Source: UBA2210 sp036825195 (GTDB taxonomy: Bacteria > Desulfobacterota > Syntrophia > Syntrophales > UBA2210). Taken from it: 64,000 nucleotides of DNA. The translations under genes were made by a program, and so were the position numbers. Below the pieces are notes generated by a model that saw only the letters and a list, made by a program, of their open reading frames with translations, ran no database searches and was not told the origin of the DNA. The stretch is taken from NCBI GenBank assembly GCA_036825195.1, contig DAISYQ010000001.1, forward strand, positions 124,001 through 188,000, in the 5' to 3' direction. Positions 1 to 6,711 of this stretch are shown piece by piece (within the stretch, counting starts at the first letter, position 1; each line of letters begins with the position of its first letter).

Positions 1-1204
1 AGAGGGTCCCCGCGGGGAAGGTGGCCCTCAACACATCAAAGCAGTCCTTCCCTCGGGCCAGGTTGGCCTGGATGTTTGAGACAAGGTGCATGACGTGGGA
101 GTACCGCTCCACCGTCATCAGCTGATTGACCTGGACGCTGCCGGTCTGCGCGATCCGACCCAGATCGTTTCTCCCGAGATCGACGAGCATGACATGCTCC
201 GCCCGCTCTTTGGGGTCGCGGAGGAGTTCGTCGGCAAGGGCCCGGTCTTCCTGTTCGGTTTTCCCTCTCTTCCTTGTTCCGGCAATGGGTCTGAGTTCCA
301 CAACCCCCTCTTCAAGACGGACCATCACCTCCGGCGAGGAACCGATGAGAGTCAGGTCATCGGCTTTCAGATAGAAGAGGTAGGGCGAGGGGTTGATATA
401 GCGGAGCGCCCGGTAGAGATCCACGGGGTCCCGGTCGCTTTGCATCTCGAAACGCTGAGAGAGGACGACCTGGATAATGTCCCCCGCGACGATATGTTCC
501 TTGGCCTGCTCCACCATGGCCTTGTAATTATCCGGCGTCATATTCGACCGGAGGGTGGAATCCACCGCAGCCTTCGGGGACATATCGACCTTCTCAAGGG
601 GCGCCCGGATGATCCCGATCACCTCTTCGATCTTTTGGGTTGTCTCTTCGTAGAGGGCGCGAAGCTCTTCCTGCCCTTCTGTGAAGGCGCAGGCCACGAT
701 CTTGATCGTGTGCCGGACGTTGTCGAAGATAATCAGCGTGTCGGTGATCAGAAAGACGGCGTCATCGGTGTGCAGATCGTCCGCGGCAGCGGCGGGCAGC
801 CGCTCGAAGTACCGGACCATATCGTAGCCGAGGAACCCCACGGCGCCTCCGTAGAACCGCGGGAGGCCCTCCACGGTGACGGGACGGTAGCGTGCCATCA
901 GCTCTCTCATGAACCGCATGGGGTCTCCGCCGTGTTTATGGCGCTCTATCGCTCCGTTCTCCTGAATAAGAACGTCGTCCCCCCTGACCCTGAAGATCGC
1001 GCGGGAGTCGGAACCGAGAAAGGTGTAGCGACCCCACTTTTCGCCGCCCTCCACGCTCTCCAGGAGAAAGACGTGCTTCCCGGAGCGCAGCTTCATGAGG
1101 ACCGAAACGGGGGTTTCCGTGTCGGCCAGGATCTCCCGGTAGACGGGGATCAGGTTCCCCTCGCGGGTCAGTTTTTCAAATGTCTCAAAAGACGGACTGT
1201 ACAT
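1..1204 (-). CDS. trpE: Anthranilate synthase component I (5' part, runs off window)
   Basis: Chorismate-utilising large subunit of anthranilate synthase, first step of tryptophan synthesis in the cytoplasm. Reading the minus strand from ATG 1204 gives 401 codons before the window edge. The Trp feedback motif LLES is at about residues 47-50, followed by GGEKWGRYTF. The chorismate-binding core shows GDIIQVVLSQRFE, ELRPIAGTRKRG and HVMLVDLGRNDLGR, and the C-terminal part is cut off after AGTLSGAPK. The start is preceded by AGAGGT. Expression is expected to be attenuated: a Trp-rich leader peptide and two terminators lie directly upstream. The rest of trpE and probably the other trp genes lie left of the window. 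The long plus-strand frame over this region is an artefact. Confidence 0.95.
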   Translation of the reverse strand, partial: MYSPSFETFEKLTREGNLIPVYREILADTETPVSVLMKLRSGKHVFLLESVEGGEKWGRYTFLGSDSRAIFRVRGDDVLIQENGAIERHKHGGDPMRFMRELMARYRPVTVEGLPRFYGGAVGFLGYDMVRYFERLPAAAADDLHTDDAVFLITDTLIIFDNVRHTIKIVACAFTEGQEELRALYEETTQKIEEVIGIIRAPLEKVDMSPKAAVDSTLRSNMTPDNYKAMVEQAKEHIVAGDIIQVVLSQRFEMQSDRDPVDLYRALRYINPSPYLFYLKADDLTLIGSSPEVMVRLEEGVVELRPIAGTRKRGKTEQEDRALADELLRDPKERAEHVMLVDLGRNDLGRIAQTGSVQVNQLMTVERYSHVMHLVSNIQANLARGKDCFDVLRATFPAGTL

Positions 1205-1227
1205 ATGTGTTACCTCTGTTTCACAAA

Positions 1228-1258
1228 TAAAAAAGGCCGTGATCGGTCACGGCCTTTT
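1228..1258 (-). terminator. Second terminator in the trp leader
   Basis: A 12-bp perfect stem (1231-1242 with 1247-1258, loop of 4) is followed on the minus strand by a T run. It sits only about 25 nt upstream of the trpE start, downstream of a first terminator hairpin. Transcription of trpE must therefore read through both. Whether it is a true attenuator or a backup stop is not shown by sequence. Confidence 0.8.
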
Positions 1259-1272
1259 CGGATTCAACGTTG

Positions 1273-1315
1273 AAAACAAAAAAGCCGCGGAATCTGGAAA
1301 GATTCTCCGCGGCTT
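1273..1315 (-). terminator. trp attenuator terminator hairpin
   Basis: Stem of AAGCCGCGG (minus strand, 1315-1307) with CCGCGGCTT (1290-1282), extended inside by a 4-bp AATC/GATT pairing across a 2-nt bulge. A run of six T follows. It lies 22 nt after the stop codon of the Trp-rich leader ORF, as expected of a transcription attenuator. A 7-bp complement (1389-1395 with 1329-1335) could be the competing 1:2 pairing. No strong antiterminator pairing was found by eye. Confidence 0.85.
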
Positions 1316-1337
1316 GCGATCTGTATGACTCAGGAAC

Positions 1338-1409
1338 CTACCGGCAGACGAACCTCTCCTCCGAGATCCACCACCACCAATAATTAAGTCCTGAGGTTGT
1401 CTGTGTCAT
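1338..1409 (-). CDS. trpL: trp operon leader peptide
   Basis: A 23-residue ORF, MTQTTSGLNYWWWWISEER followed by FVCR and TAG, with four consecutive Trp codons (TGG, 1368-1379). It begins about 25 nt after the predicted transcription start and ends 22 nt before the first terminator stem. This is the classic arrangement for ribosome-stalling attenuation: scarce Trp-tRNA stalls the ribosome on the Trp codons and prevents the terminator from forming. A weak GGAG lies upstream of the start. The assignment rests on position and the Trp codons. Confidence 0.9.
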   Translation of the reverse strand: MTQTTSGLNYWWWWISEERFVCR

Positions 1410-1440
1410 GATACTACCCACTGCTCCAAAAATTTGTTTC

Positions 1441-1469
1441 TATCTATCAGAACAAAAGGAGGTTGTCAA
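1441..1469 (-). promoter_or_regulatory. Sigma-70 promoter of the trp operon
   Basis: Minus strand TTGACA (1469-1464), 17-nt spacer, TAGATA (1446-1441). It is placed about 30 nt upstream of the leader peptide start. No TrpR operator palindrome was recognised. Confidence 0.75.
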
Positions 1470-1565
1470 TAGGAAAAAGAACTTAAGTGAGGTATCGGCG
1501 AAATTCGCAGAAAATTCTGACTGAATTTAAATGAGTTGCTGGGTAACCCTAAAATCCAGAACATA

Positions 1566-2228
1566 TTATTGCTCTGTCTCTGTTTTTTCATTCCTTGTTC
1601 CGACTGTGGAGAGGCGATGCGGATTAATGCGGCGAGCCACATAGACGGGTTCTTCGCCACTTTTGGTAAAGCTATAGCTCATATCGTATAGATCGCAGTT
1701 GACACCTAAACTCCTTAGTTCAGTTTCCAATTTATGGACAAACTCAATAATTAAATTGAAGTCACGCGGAAGAACCCAAACTGAGGGCGACATGGAGCCA
1801 GACCCATCTAATTGCCCTTTGTAGGTAGTCCAGTCCTTTGGAATTGGATAACGGCCACCGAATACGGCTACCGAGAGGCGATTGAGCAGCTCTGCCTCGG
1901 CACTTGTACAAATTACCTGAGCTTGTCTGGCCAAATTCGAAAGGTTGTGGTGTGAAAACAGCTTCTTCTTTCTGGCATTGTCATTAATAATTTCAGAAAA
2001 TCTCTTAAAAATGATTGCTTTAAGTATGTCTTCGATTGCAAATGCTGTAAGCATCATGTAGACGTCAAGATTCCTATATGAGCCTTTCAGGGGTCCCTCA
2101 CTCTCTTGAACAAGTGCGAGATTAGCAGCATCAAGAAGACTGGTTGCCTTATTGAGCCATGAATAAGGAAACACAGCAATACTCGAATAATTGTTTTGCC
2201 AAAATTCGTTCTCTTCTTGTTCACTCAT
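1566..2228 (-). CDS. Hypothetical helical protein, possibly HEPN-like
   Basis: 220 residues, no signal peptide or membrane segment. I do not recognise the family with certainty. The middle reads as long amphipathic helices (MLTAFAIEDILKAIIFKRF, then KKLFSHHNLSNLARQA). This loosely resembles HEPN-type proteins, where a conserved Arg/His pair sits near such helices, but no clear R-x4-6-H motif is visible. The gene is AT-richer than its neighbours and stands alone between the trp leader and a repeat-flanked segment, consistent with an accessory or defence-type gene. Function unknown. Confidence 0.7.
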   Translation of the reverse strand: MSEQEENEFWQNNYSSIAVFPYSWLNKATSLLDAANLALVQESEGPLKGSYRNLDVYMMLTAFAIEDILKAIIFKRFSEIINDNARKKKLFSHHNLSNLARQAQVICTSAEAELLNRLSVAVFGGRYPIPKDWTTYKGQLDGSGSMSPSVWVLPRDFNLIIEFVHKLETELRSLGVNCDLYDMSYSFTKSGEEPVYVARRINPHRLSTVGTRNEKTETEQ

Positions 2229-2273
2229 ATTTACGGCTCTCCTAGAAAACCAAGGTCATCTCCCGTATGGAAA

Positions 2274-2292
2274 CCCCGGGGAAATTCCGGGG
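2274..2292. repeat. Palindromic REP-like hairpin
   Basis: CCCCGG and CCGGGG arms (2274-2279, 2287-2292) separated by 7 nt, followed by GGACATAATA. GC-rich palindromes of this style are common as extragenic REP elements. It lies between two unknown genes and close to the left 23-bp inverted repeat. Not flanked by any transposase. Confidence 0.5.
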
Positions 2293-2341
2293 ACATAATA
2301 CCAAATTATTTATGACTCCATATTTTCTCGTGGACCTTTCA

Positions 2342-2364
2342 AAAAATAAATCTGTCCCCTTTTT
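2342..2364. repeat. Left 23-bp inverted repeat of a 1.27-kb segment
   Basis: Exact reverse complement of 3585-3607. The core on one strand is GGGGACAGATTTA flanked by A and T runs. The pair bounds an AT-rich segment holding two or three small unknown genes. Sequences of this type are often seen around REP-associated IS200-like transposases, but no transposase is present here. Confidence 0.75.
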
Positions 2365-2399
2365 CCGCCTTTTTCCTGAATCTTCAATAACTTAACTCC

Positions 2400-3083
2400 C
2401 TATTTCGGTACCCATACCTTCCACGATACAGCACAGTCGGGAACCCCAGTGAAAGTTAAATAAGTCTCTTCTCCAGGTAACATTTCATATTTACGTTTAC
2501 CTCCATCTGGCCCGCCTGCAATGGGCAATTTCTTTTCTGTTTTTATTTCGATGCCCAAGGAGTCATAATATGTGACGAATACGTTATTTCTATAATCACA
2601 GTTATACTTAGGCCACATATACCCATCATCAATAATTTCTTGTGCATCAGGGTACAATTTAGTCAATGTATTTTTCAGGTTCTCAATTTGCTCGCGTTTA
2701 TTACTGTCACTTGATTTTGCAATAATCCCCACCACGACAATATAAGTCATTATATCATCATATTTAGTGCGCTCATATTGTGACGTGGCTTCTACCGACA
2801 AGTCGAACAAGGTTTTTGCCTTACATGGCCTTAGAAACTGGATTCTAACATAAAGAGTCCTAATATTTTCTCTAATTACACCTTTCTTTGCTAACTCTTT
2901 ATGTCCATTAATAAGTTCTTCATCACCGTTAAAATGTTTTTCAGGGGTTTCTTCAATCATGCTGGCGCTTACTATTTTTATCCAGCCATTTTCTTGTAAC
3001 CTTGCATCGGCAGCCCACAATAACATAGGGGGGGAAATTAAAAGCATACAACACATCAGTAAAAATTTTTTAATTTTGATCAT
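2400..3083 (-). CDS. Secreted hypothetical protein
   Basis: 227 residues. The N-terminus is a typical Sec signal (MIKIKKFLLMCCMLLISPP then LLWAADARL, cleavage likely after WAA), so export is predicted. The mature part is hydrophilic with three or four Cys (RPCKAKT, YNCDYRN, PDCAVSW) and no domain I recognise. The C-terminal FTGVPDCAVSWKVWVPK suggests a beta-rich fold. Its ATG overlaps the stop of the small upstream ORF (ATGA), suggesting translational coupling. It lies inside the 23-bp inverted-repeat pair and is AT-rich, so it is probably accessory. Function unknown. Confidence 0.7.
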   Translation of the reverse strand: MIKIKKFLLMCCMLLISPPMLLWAADARLQENGWIKIVSASMIEETPEKHFNGDEELINGHKELAKKGVIRENIRTLYVRIQFLRPCKAKTLFDLSVEATSQYERTKYDDIMTYIVVVGIIAKSSDSNKREQIENLKNTLTKLYPDAQEIIDDGYMWPKYNCDYRNNVFVTYYDSLGIEIKTEKKLPIAGGPDGGKRKYEMLPGEETYLTFTGVPDCAVSWKVWVPK

Positions 3084-3274
3084 AGCATCACCTTACATAT
3101 TGAAGGGACATCGCACTTAATTAAAAGGGCCAAATCAAGCCTTATGTAACCGGAACTTCGATCGTTTTCCAATTGAACGCCGCGAATGACGTACCTTGGA
3201 AACCGGGCCGAAGTCGCGGTTTCCAGGGTCGCTTTCCATTCATCTTGTTCGATTATTTGCCATATATGCAACAC
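3080..3274 (-). CDS. Small hypothetical ORF, doubtful
   Basis: 64 codons with a GTG start. It overlaps the end of the upstream 98-residue gene by 22 nt and the next gene by an ATGA junction. The tight stop/start chain argues for translation, but the sequence has no recognisable domain, and it could equally be the shadow of a frameshifted 3' extension of the upstream gene. Listed because it fills the gap between two probable genes. Confidence 0.3.
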   Translation of the reverse strand: MLHIWQIIEQDEWKATLETATSARFPRYVIRGVQLENDRSSGYIRLDLALLIKCDVPSICKVML

Positions 3275-3549
3275 ACATAATCGCGGTCGATGATCACAAC
3301 ATCCCCCTCGTTCAGGTTCTTTGGCTTCTCCGCGTGCACGGGCTCGAAATACAACACCTCGCCTACGAGTTTTTGTTGGTTCGTCGCATCCTGAATGCGG
3401 AGGTGCACGTTCAAACCTGCATACTTTGCAGAGATGTGCATGCCGTTGTTCACCGGATCAAAAGGGTTGCGCATTTTGCCGTCAGGCGACGGGTAGCTCT
3501 CTGTCACCGTATGGCCTAGGCATTCCTCCCATTTCACTTCTTTCTCCAT
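3253..3549 (-). CDS. Hypothetical protein, 98 aa
   Basis: Soluble 98-residue protein beginning MEKEVKWEECLGHTVTESY. It has no signal peptide and no family I recognise. The second half (GEVLYFEPVHAEKP..., GDVVIIDRDYVCCIYGK) looks like a small beta-barrel. It is the first gene after leader cassette copy 1 (promoter 3767-3794, hairpin 3646-3680), so that cassette probably drives it. It sits just inside the right 23-bp inverted repeat. Confidence 0.6.
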   Translation of the reverse strand: MEKEVKWEECLGHTVTESYPSPDGKMRNPFDPVNNGMHISAKYAGLNVHLRIQDATNQQKLVGEVLYFEPVHAEKPKNLNEGDVVIIDRDYVCCIYGK

Positions 3550-3584
3550 ATCGTCACCTTTTTCCGAAAACCGGGAAAACCATA

Positions 3585-3607
3585 AAAAAGGGGACAGATT
3601 TATTTTT
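3585..3607. repeat. Right 23-bp inverted repeat
   Basis: Exact reverse complement of 2342-2364. It lies between leader cassette copy 1 and the 98-residue gene. If the segment moved as a unit, it brought the genes 2400-3549 with it. Confidence 0.75.
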
Positions 3608-3632
3608 CCGATGTGTCATAACAGCCAATGTG

Positions 3633-3695
3633 TCACCCACAAACACAGAACCCCGTCTCTGTGTGAGAAACGGGGTTCTGGTAGTATCCGTCCAT
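3633..3695 (-). CDS. Leader micro-ORF, copy 1
   Basis: 20 residues, MDGYYQNPVSHTETGFCVCG, with GAGGA placed 5 nt before ATG. The same ORF with identical length and stop position occurs in copy 2 with seven codon differences. It runs through the hairpin 3646-3680. It may be a regulatory leader peptide. Alternatively the hairpin is the functional part and the ORF is incidental. Confidence 0.4.
   Translation of the reverse strand: MDGYYQNPVSHTETGFCVCG
3646..3680 (-). terminator. Leader hairpin, copy 1
   Basis: 11-bp stem CAGAACCCCGT (3646-3656) with ACGGGGTTCTG (3670-3680). On the minus strand a modest T-containing tail follows. The G-C pair 3648/3678 is an A-T pair at the same place in copy 2 (5106/5136), a compensatory change that supports a real RNA stem. 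Confidence 0.6.
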
Positions 3696-3766
3696 AGTTT
3701 CCTCTTTCTACGGTTAAAAGAAGTAAACACGGGTATTACATCTGCTTGAATGAACAAAACGACTGG

Positions 3767-3794
3767 ATGATACGACTTTTATGAAAATTGTCAA
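3767..3794 (-). promoter_or_regulatory. Sigma-70 promoter of leader copy 1
   Basis: Minus strand TTGACA (3794-3789), 16-nt spacer, TATCAT (3772-3767). Both hexamers and the spacing are the same in copy 2. Confidence 0.7.
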
Positions 3795-3806
3795 GGAGTT
3801 TGAAGC

Positions 3807-3828
3807 TCCCCGCAACAAGTTGCGGGGA
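3807..3828. repeat. REP-type hairpin TCCCCGCAA / TTGCGGGGA
   Basis: Perfect 9-bp stem with a 4-nt loop, preceded by TTTGAAGC. Related hairpins occur at 6646-6667 and, decayed, at 28466-28498, so this is a dispersed extragenic palindrome family. Confidence 0.65.
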
Positions 3829-3928
3829 ATATCCTATTGTTAAAGAAAATATTTGTTTTGTATTTAATCGCATACCTCACCGTAAGCATTGAGGAATGCG
3901 TTCTCTTTTCAATTCAGGGATGTCTTTT

Positions 3929-4912
3929 TTATCGCAGGGCTACCCTCTGTCTTTTCAGATAATAAACCGACAGTATCCCTAAAAGAACCATGAATATAAT
4001 TATTCCCCACCCGGTCATCGTGGGAATTGAAAAAATGTATTCATACAGCGTATTCGGGTCATTGCTCCCGCTCATGCCGGTCACCACGACGCTGGTCGGG
4101 CCCGCAGTGCCGGGGGGCACCACCGCGGTGATGCTCGTCCCGCTTACCCAAGTGAAACTCGTAGCAGCAACGCCTCCAAACGTCACGCCGGTGATCCCGG
4201 CAAAATTCGTCCCCGTGATCGTCACGGTATCGCCGCCGTCTGTCGAGCCTGAATCAGGTTCAACCGAAGTCACGGTGGGCGACGGGAGTATCAATCGAAC
4301 ATTGTCAATGCCGATAACCTCGTGGCCGCTCATGTTGGCGCCATTGATAAAGCCAAGCCGCACCGTCGTACCGCCAACAGCCGTCACATTTTTGGGAATC
4401 GTGAACGTCGTCAGCGTAGCGTCGGGGGTGCTGGTGCAGTACTGCGTGACGCTGCCTCCGATCGGAGACGAGCCGATCATGGGAATCGATGCCGTCGAAT
4501 AGAGTCCTATGAATCCGCCTGCATTCATGCAGCCGTCATTGCCGGCCTTGGCGCCGATATCGTAGATGAGGGTGAGCGAGGTCGCTCCCGCCGGTATCGC
4601 GATGTCCTGATACAGTGTGCAATTCGTCCGGCTAGCCGTGCCCGACGTCGATGCGACGCTGCCGAGGACGATCTCTGTCCCATCGGTAGCCGGGAAACCC
4701 GGTGTGCTGGTAAGCGTTTCCGTTCCCGGGGCCGTAGCTGCGTTGTAGCTTCCGTTGCCTGAGGCGCCCGTTTCGTTAGCCTGAGCCCAGGACCAACTGG
4801 TCAAGCCGCTTTCGAAAGAGCCGTTTACCACGAGGTTAATATCGGCAAATGCCGCGGTACACGGCCAGACCATGATAGATACCAACACAAAGATGAAAAC
4901 TTTACGCATCAT
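3929..4912 (-). CDS. IPTL-CTERM surface protein with IPT/TIG domain
   Basis: 327 residues from ATG 4912 (AGGAGG 4 nt upstream; ATG 4909 is equally possible). Signal peptide (MMRKVFIFVLVSIMVWPC...AFA), then a beta-rich carbohydrate-binding-like region (LVVNGSFESGLTSWSW ... GIDNVRLILP). An IPT/TIG domain follows at about 215-295 (PTVTSVEPDSGSTDGGDTV, GTNFAGITGVTFGG). The tail is a sorting signal: IPTMTGWG, a hydrophobic stretch, then KRQR. This is the IPTL-CTERM layout recognised by exosortase H-type enzymes, so the protein is probably processed and displayed outside the cell. No exosortase gene is in the window. It stands alone behind leader cassette copy 2. Confidence 0.85.
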   Translation of the reverse strand: MMRKVFIFVLVSIMVWPCTAAFADINLVVNGSFESGLTSWSWAQANETGASGNGSYNAATAPGTETLTSTPGFPATDGTEIVLGSVASTSGTASRTNCTLYQDIAIPAGATSLTLIYDIGAKAGNDGCMNAGGFIGLYSTASIPMIGSSPIGGSVTQYCTSTPDATLTTFTIPKNVTAVGGTTVRLGFINGANMSGHEVIGIDNVRLILPSPTVTSVEPDSGSTDGGDTVTITGTNFAGITGVTFGGVAATSFTWVSGTSITAVVPPGTAGPTSVVVTGMSGSNDPNTLYEYIFSIPTMTGWGIIIFMVLLGILSVYYLKRQRVALR

Positions 4913-5090
4913 GAAACCTCCTTTCAAGAAGGATCTCTCTTTGTTAAGAGAGATGTACGTAAGGTGGAAAAAACAAGAATATGGCAGGCATGTTATTCAT
5001 TGAAAAACCCCCAAAACAGGAATGCTCCCATATTAACGTACAGTTTTTTCCGAACATTTTGACCATCTTGATTGTTTAACAGCAACTATG

Positions 5091-5153
5091 TCACCAAAAA
5101 ACATAAAACCCCGTCTCTATGTGAGAAACGGGGTTTTGTCGGTATCCGTCCAT
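5091..5153 (-). CDS. Leader micro-ORF, copy 2
   Basis: 20 residues, MDGYRQNPVSHIETGFYVFW, in the same register as copy 1 and with the same GAGGA-N5-ATG start. The stop position is conserved although five of the residues differ. Translation is possible but unproven. Confidence 0.4.
   Translation of the reverse strand: MDGYRQNPVSHIETGFYVFW
5105..5137 (-). terminator. Leader hairpin, copy 2
   Basis: 10-bp stem AAAACCCCGT (5105-5114) with ACGGGGTTTT (5128-5137). On the minus strand it is followed by ATGTTTTTTGG, so it could terminate transcription and give a short RNA of about 115 nt. Otherwise it could act as an attenuator for the downstream gene. Confidence 0.6.
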
Positions 5154-5225
5154 AGTTTCCTCTTTTTAATGTTAAAAAGAAGTAAACTCGGGTATTACGT
5201 CTGCTTGAGTGAAGAAAACGAGCAT

Positions 5226-5253
5226 ATGATACTATTTTCAGGGTAATTGTCAA
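5226..5253 (-). promoter_or_regulatory. Sigma-70 promoter of leader copy 2
   Basis: Minus strand TTGACA (5253-5248), 16-nt spacer, TATCAT (5231-5226), identical in layout to copy 1. Confidence 0.7.
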
Positions 5254-5284
5254 GGAATACTGAGGATATTAAAGGAAGGGATTG

Positions 5285-5905
5285 CTAACCATGATGCACG
5301 GAGATCGCACAGGCGGCAAACCGGCCGTCATGGCTCATACTGATGTCGATGGCGGTTCTCTTTCCTCCGAAATAGACTTCCGGGGGTCCGAGGCCGCGAT
5401 GTCCTTTCTGGCGAACGATCTCGATTGATTCCGGGGATTCATTCAGACAGCGTGATAACGTTTCCCTGGTCATATTCCGCAGAAAATCCGACTGCCGTTC
5501 CGAGGAAATATCAGGATGGGGTATTTCGTGCACATTCCAGACGACGGCATCCAGGTCTTCATCCGCCGTCGCTCCGATACAGTGGACGTATTCTCCCGTT
5601 ATATCAAACCGGAGGGATATCGGCCCGCAGGGGGTCTCGACGATGCCTGCTTCGGGGAAGGGGGCGCCGGACAGCCGTACCGGATAGCGTTTCGGTGCAG
5701 AGGAAAGGGCAGGGTGCAGTTTACCCATTGCCTTGTATCCGGTTTCCTTTGCCGCCCACAGGCTCCAGAGAATCGTATCCGGCGCATCGCTGCTTAGAAT
5801 CGTGCGTCGTTCATCCGGCGTGAATACCCTGTCCATGAAACGGACATCCCGGTGCTTTCCCACTGCCTGAGGATCGGCGAGATCCACGATGTCATTGCCT
5901 ATCAA
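5285..5905 (-). CDS. 4'-phosphopantetheinyl transferase (Sfp/AcpS type)
   Basis: Transfers the phosphopantetheine arm from CoA to the Ser of an acyl carrier protein. The sequence shows the Mg/CoA-binding GNDIVDL near the N-terminus and the W-x-x-KE-x-x-x-K motif (WAAKETGYKA). The preferred start is TTG 5905, giving MIGNDIVDL with GGAGAG upstream. An upstream ATG at 5953 would add 16 residues of unlikely sequence. The TTG start overlaps the end of the acyltransferase gene by 14 nt. Last gene of the fatty-acid-like operon; it presumably activates the atypical ACP encoded at 6712-6960. Confidence 0.88.
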   Translation of the reverse strand: MIGNDIVDLADPQAVGKHRDVRFMDRVFTPDERRTILSSDAPDTILWSLWAAKETGYKAMGKLHPALSSAPKRYPVRLSGAPFPEAGIVETPCGPISLRFDITGEYVHCIGATADEDLDAVVWNVHEIPHPDISSERQSDFLRNMTRETLSRCLNESPESIEIVRQKGHRGLGPPEVYFGGKRTAIDISMSHDGRFAACAISVHHG

Positions 5906-6626
5906 AGCACTCTCTCTCCATCTGAGCCAGCCGTTCCACGATCTGTTTCGCACAGTTTCTCTGTGCCCTCAATCCCCCGTTTTCCATATCGGGAATAAAG
6001 GCCTCGACCTTTCCGATAAAATGCTCGCCGAATCTGGGAATGCTCCCATACTTTTCCTGACCCTCACCCCGAAGGTAGACGCACATGACCCGGCAATTGG
6101 GGATATGGGCGATCAGTCGGCCCACCCCGTAGGAGAAATTCTCCGTATCCACGCGCCCCGTCCGGGAACGCCCGCCTTCGGGAAAGATGAGCAGGCTTTC
6201 CCTCTTCTCCAGCAGGTACTGGCAACTGTCCAGAGTGGTCTTCATCTTTTCCCTGTCTCCTCCCCGGTCGACGGGGATACATTTCGTCAGATAACAGATA
6301 ACGGCCAGAGCTATGTTTTTCTGAAAGTTCGCCCGTTCGGGAAGATTCCAGGGAAACAACCGGTACTCAAGTATGTACCGGTACAGAGGGATCAAGGCGT
6401 ACGCCACGATAGCGGAATCGATCATGGTCAGGTGATTGGGACAGATCAACCAGGGACCTTCGTGCTGTTTGAGCAGTTCCCGGGTTGTCTTCCGTATTTC
6501 GCCCAGGTTTTCTACGTGGTACCCCATGCATTTCATGGCAATACATATCAGGGGACCGATGATGACGATGGCCAGGCGTCCCAGGAGGTACTGCAGCCAG
6601 AGGATACATTTCGTTGTCTTTTTCAT
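5892..6626 (-). CDS. PlsC-like 1-acyl-glycerol-phosphate acyltransferase family protein
   Basis: 244 residues. It has the acyltransferase motif NHLTMID (His65, Asp70) with the usual H-x4-D spacing, and motif III FPEGGRSRTG near residue 150. An N-terminal hydrophobic segment (residues 10-33) suggests membrane attachment. Such enzymes move an acyl chain from ACP or CoA to a lipid acceptor. In this operon it may load the pathway's product onto its final carrier, as the acyltransferases of aryl polyene clusters are thought to do. The start ATG is at 6626. It overlaps the phosphopantetheinyl transferase gene downstream. Confidence 0.85.
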   Translation of the reverse strand: MKKTTKCILWLQYLLGRLAIVIIGPLICIAMKCMGYHVENLGEIRKTTRELLKQHEGPWLICPNHLTMIDSAIVAYALIPLYRYILEYRLFPWNLPERANFQKNIALAVICYLTKCIPVDRGGDREKMKTTLDSCQYLLEKRESLLIFPEGGRSRTGRVDTENFSYGVGRLIAHIPNCRVMCVYLRGEGQEKYGSIPRFGEHFIGKVEAFIPDMENGGLRAQRNCAKQIVERLAQMERECFDRQ

Positions 6627-6645
6627 GGATTGTTGTAAATGAAGG

Positions 6646-6667
6646 TCCCCGCAACGGGGTGCGGGGA
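6646..6667. repeat. REP-type hairpin inside the operon
   Basis: TCCCCGCA (6646-6653) with TGCGGGGA (6660-6667), loop of 6. It lies in the only sizeable gap of the 3' half of the operon, between the ACP and acyltransferase genes. Related to 3807-3828. It could stabilise upstream mRNA; no T run follows on the minus strand. Confidence 0.55.
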
Positions 6668-6711
6668 GGCTTCGAGCGGTAAGGTACCTTGATTTGTTAT
6701 TCTCCCGCTGT

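Larger units (their letters stand above)
3621..3798 (-). repeat. Promoter/leader cassette, copy 1
   Basis: About 178 nt, roughly three-quarters identical by eye and in the same orientation to 5079-5257. Read on the minus strand it contains a promoter, a block ending AAGAGGAAACT, a 20-codon ORF and a stable hairpin. It lies upstream of the 98-residue gene (start 3549). Confidence 0.85.
5079..5257 (-). repeat. Promoter/leader cassette, copy 2
   Basis: Same-orientation copy of 3621-3798. It ends about 165 nt upstream of the IPTL-CTERM gene and holds the only promoter seen for it. The most conserved part runs from the hairpin through CCGTCCATAGTTTCCTCTTT (plus strand). Confidence 0.85.

Noticed and set aside
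86..1273. 395-codon plus-strand frame
   Set aside because: It is antisense to trpE, which shows all catalytic motifs on the minus strand; the plus frame has no recognisable domain.
3621..3798. Cyclic-di-GMP or other known riboswitch in the duplicated leader
   Set aside because: The conserved GEMM bases are absent; only a simple hairpin and a micro-ORF are seen.
5889..6638. Plus-strand frames across the fatty-acid-like operon (for example 5889-6638, 10181-10885, 11227-12102)
   Set aside because: Each is antisense to a gene with clear active-site motifs and has no start signal.
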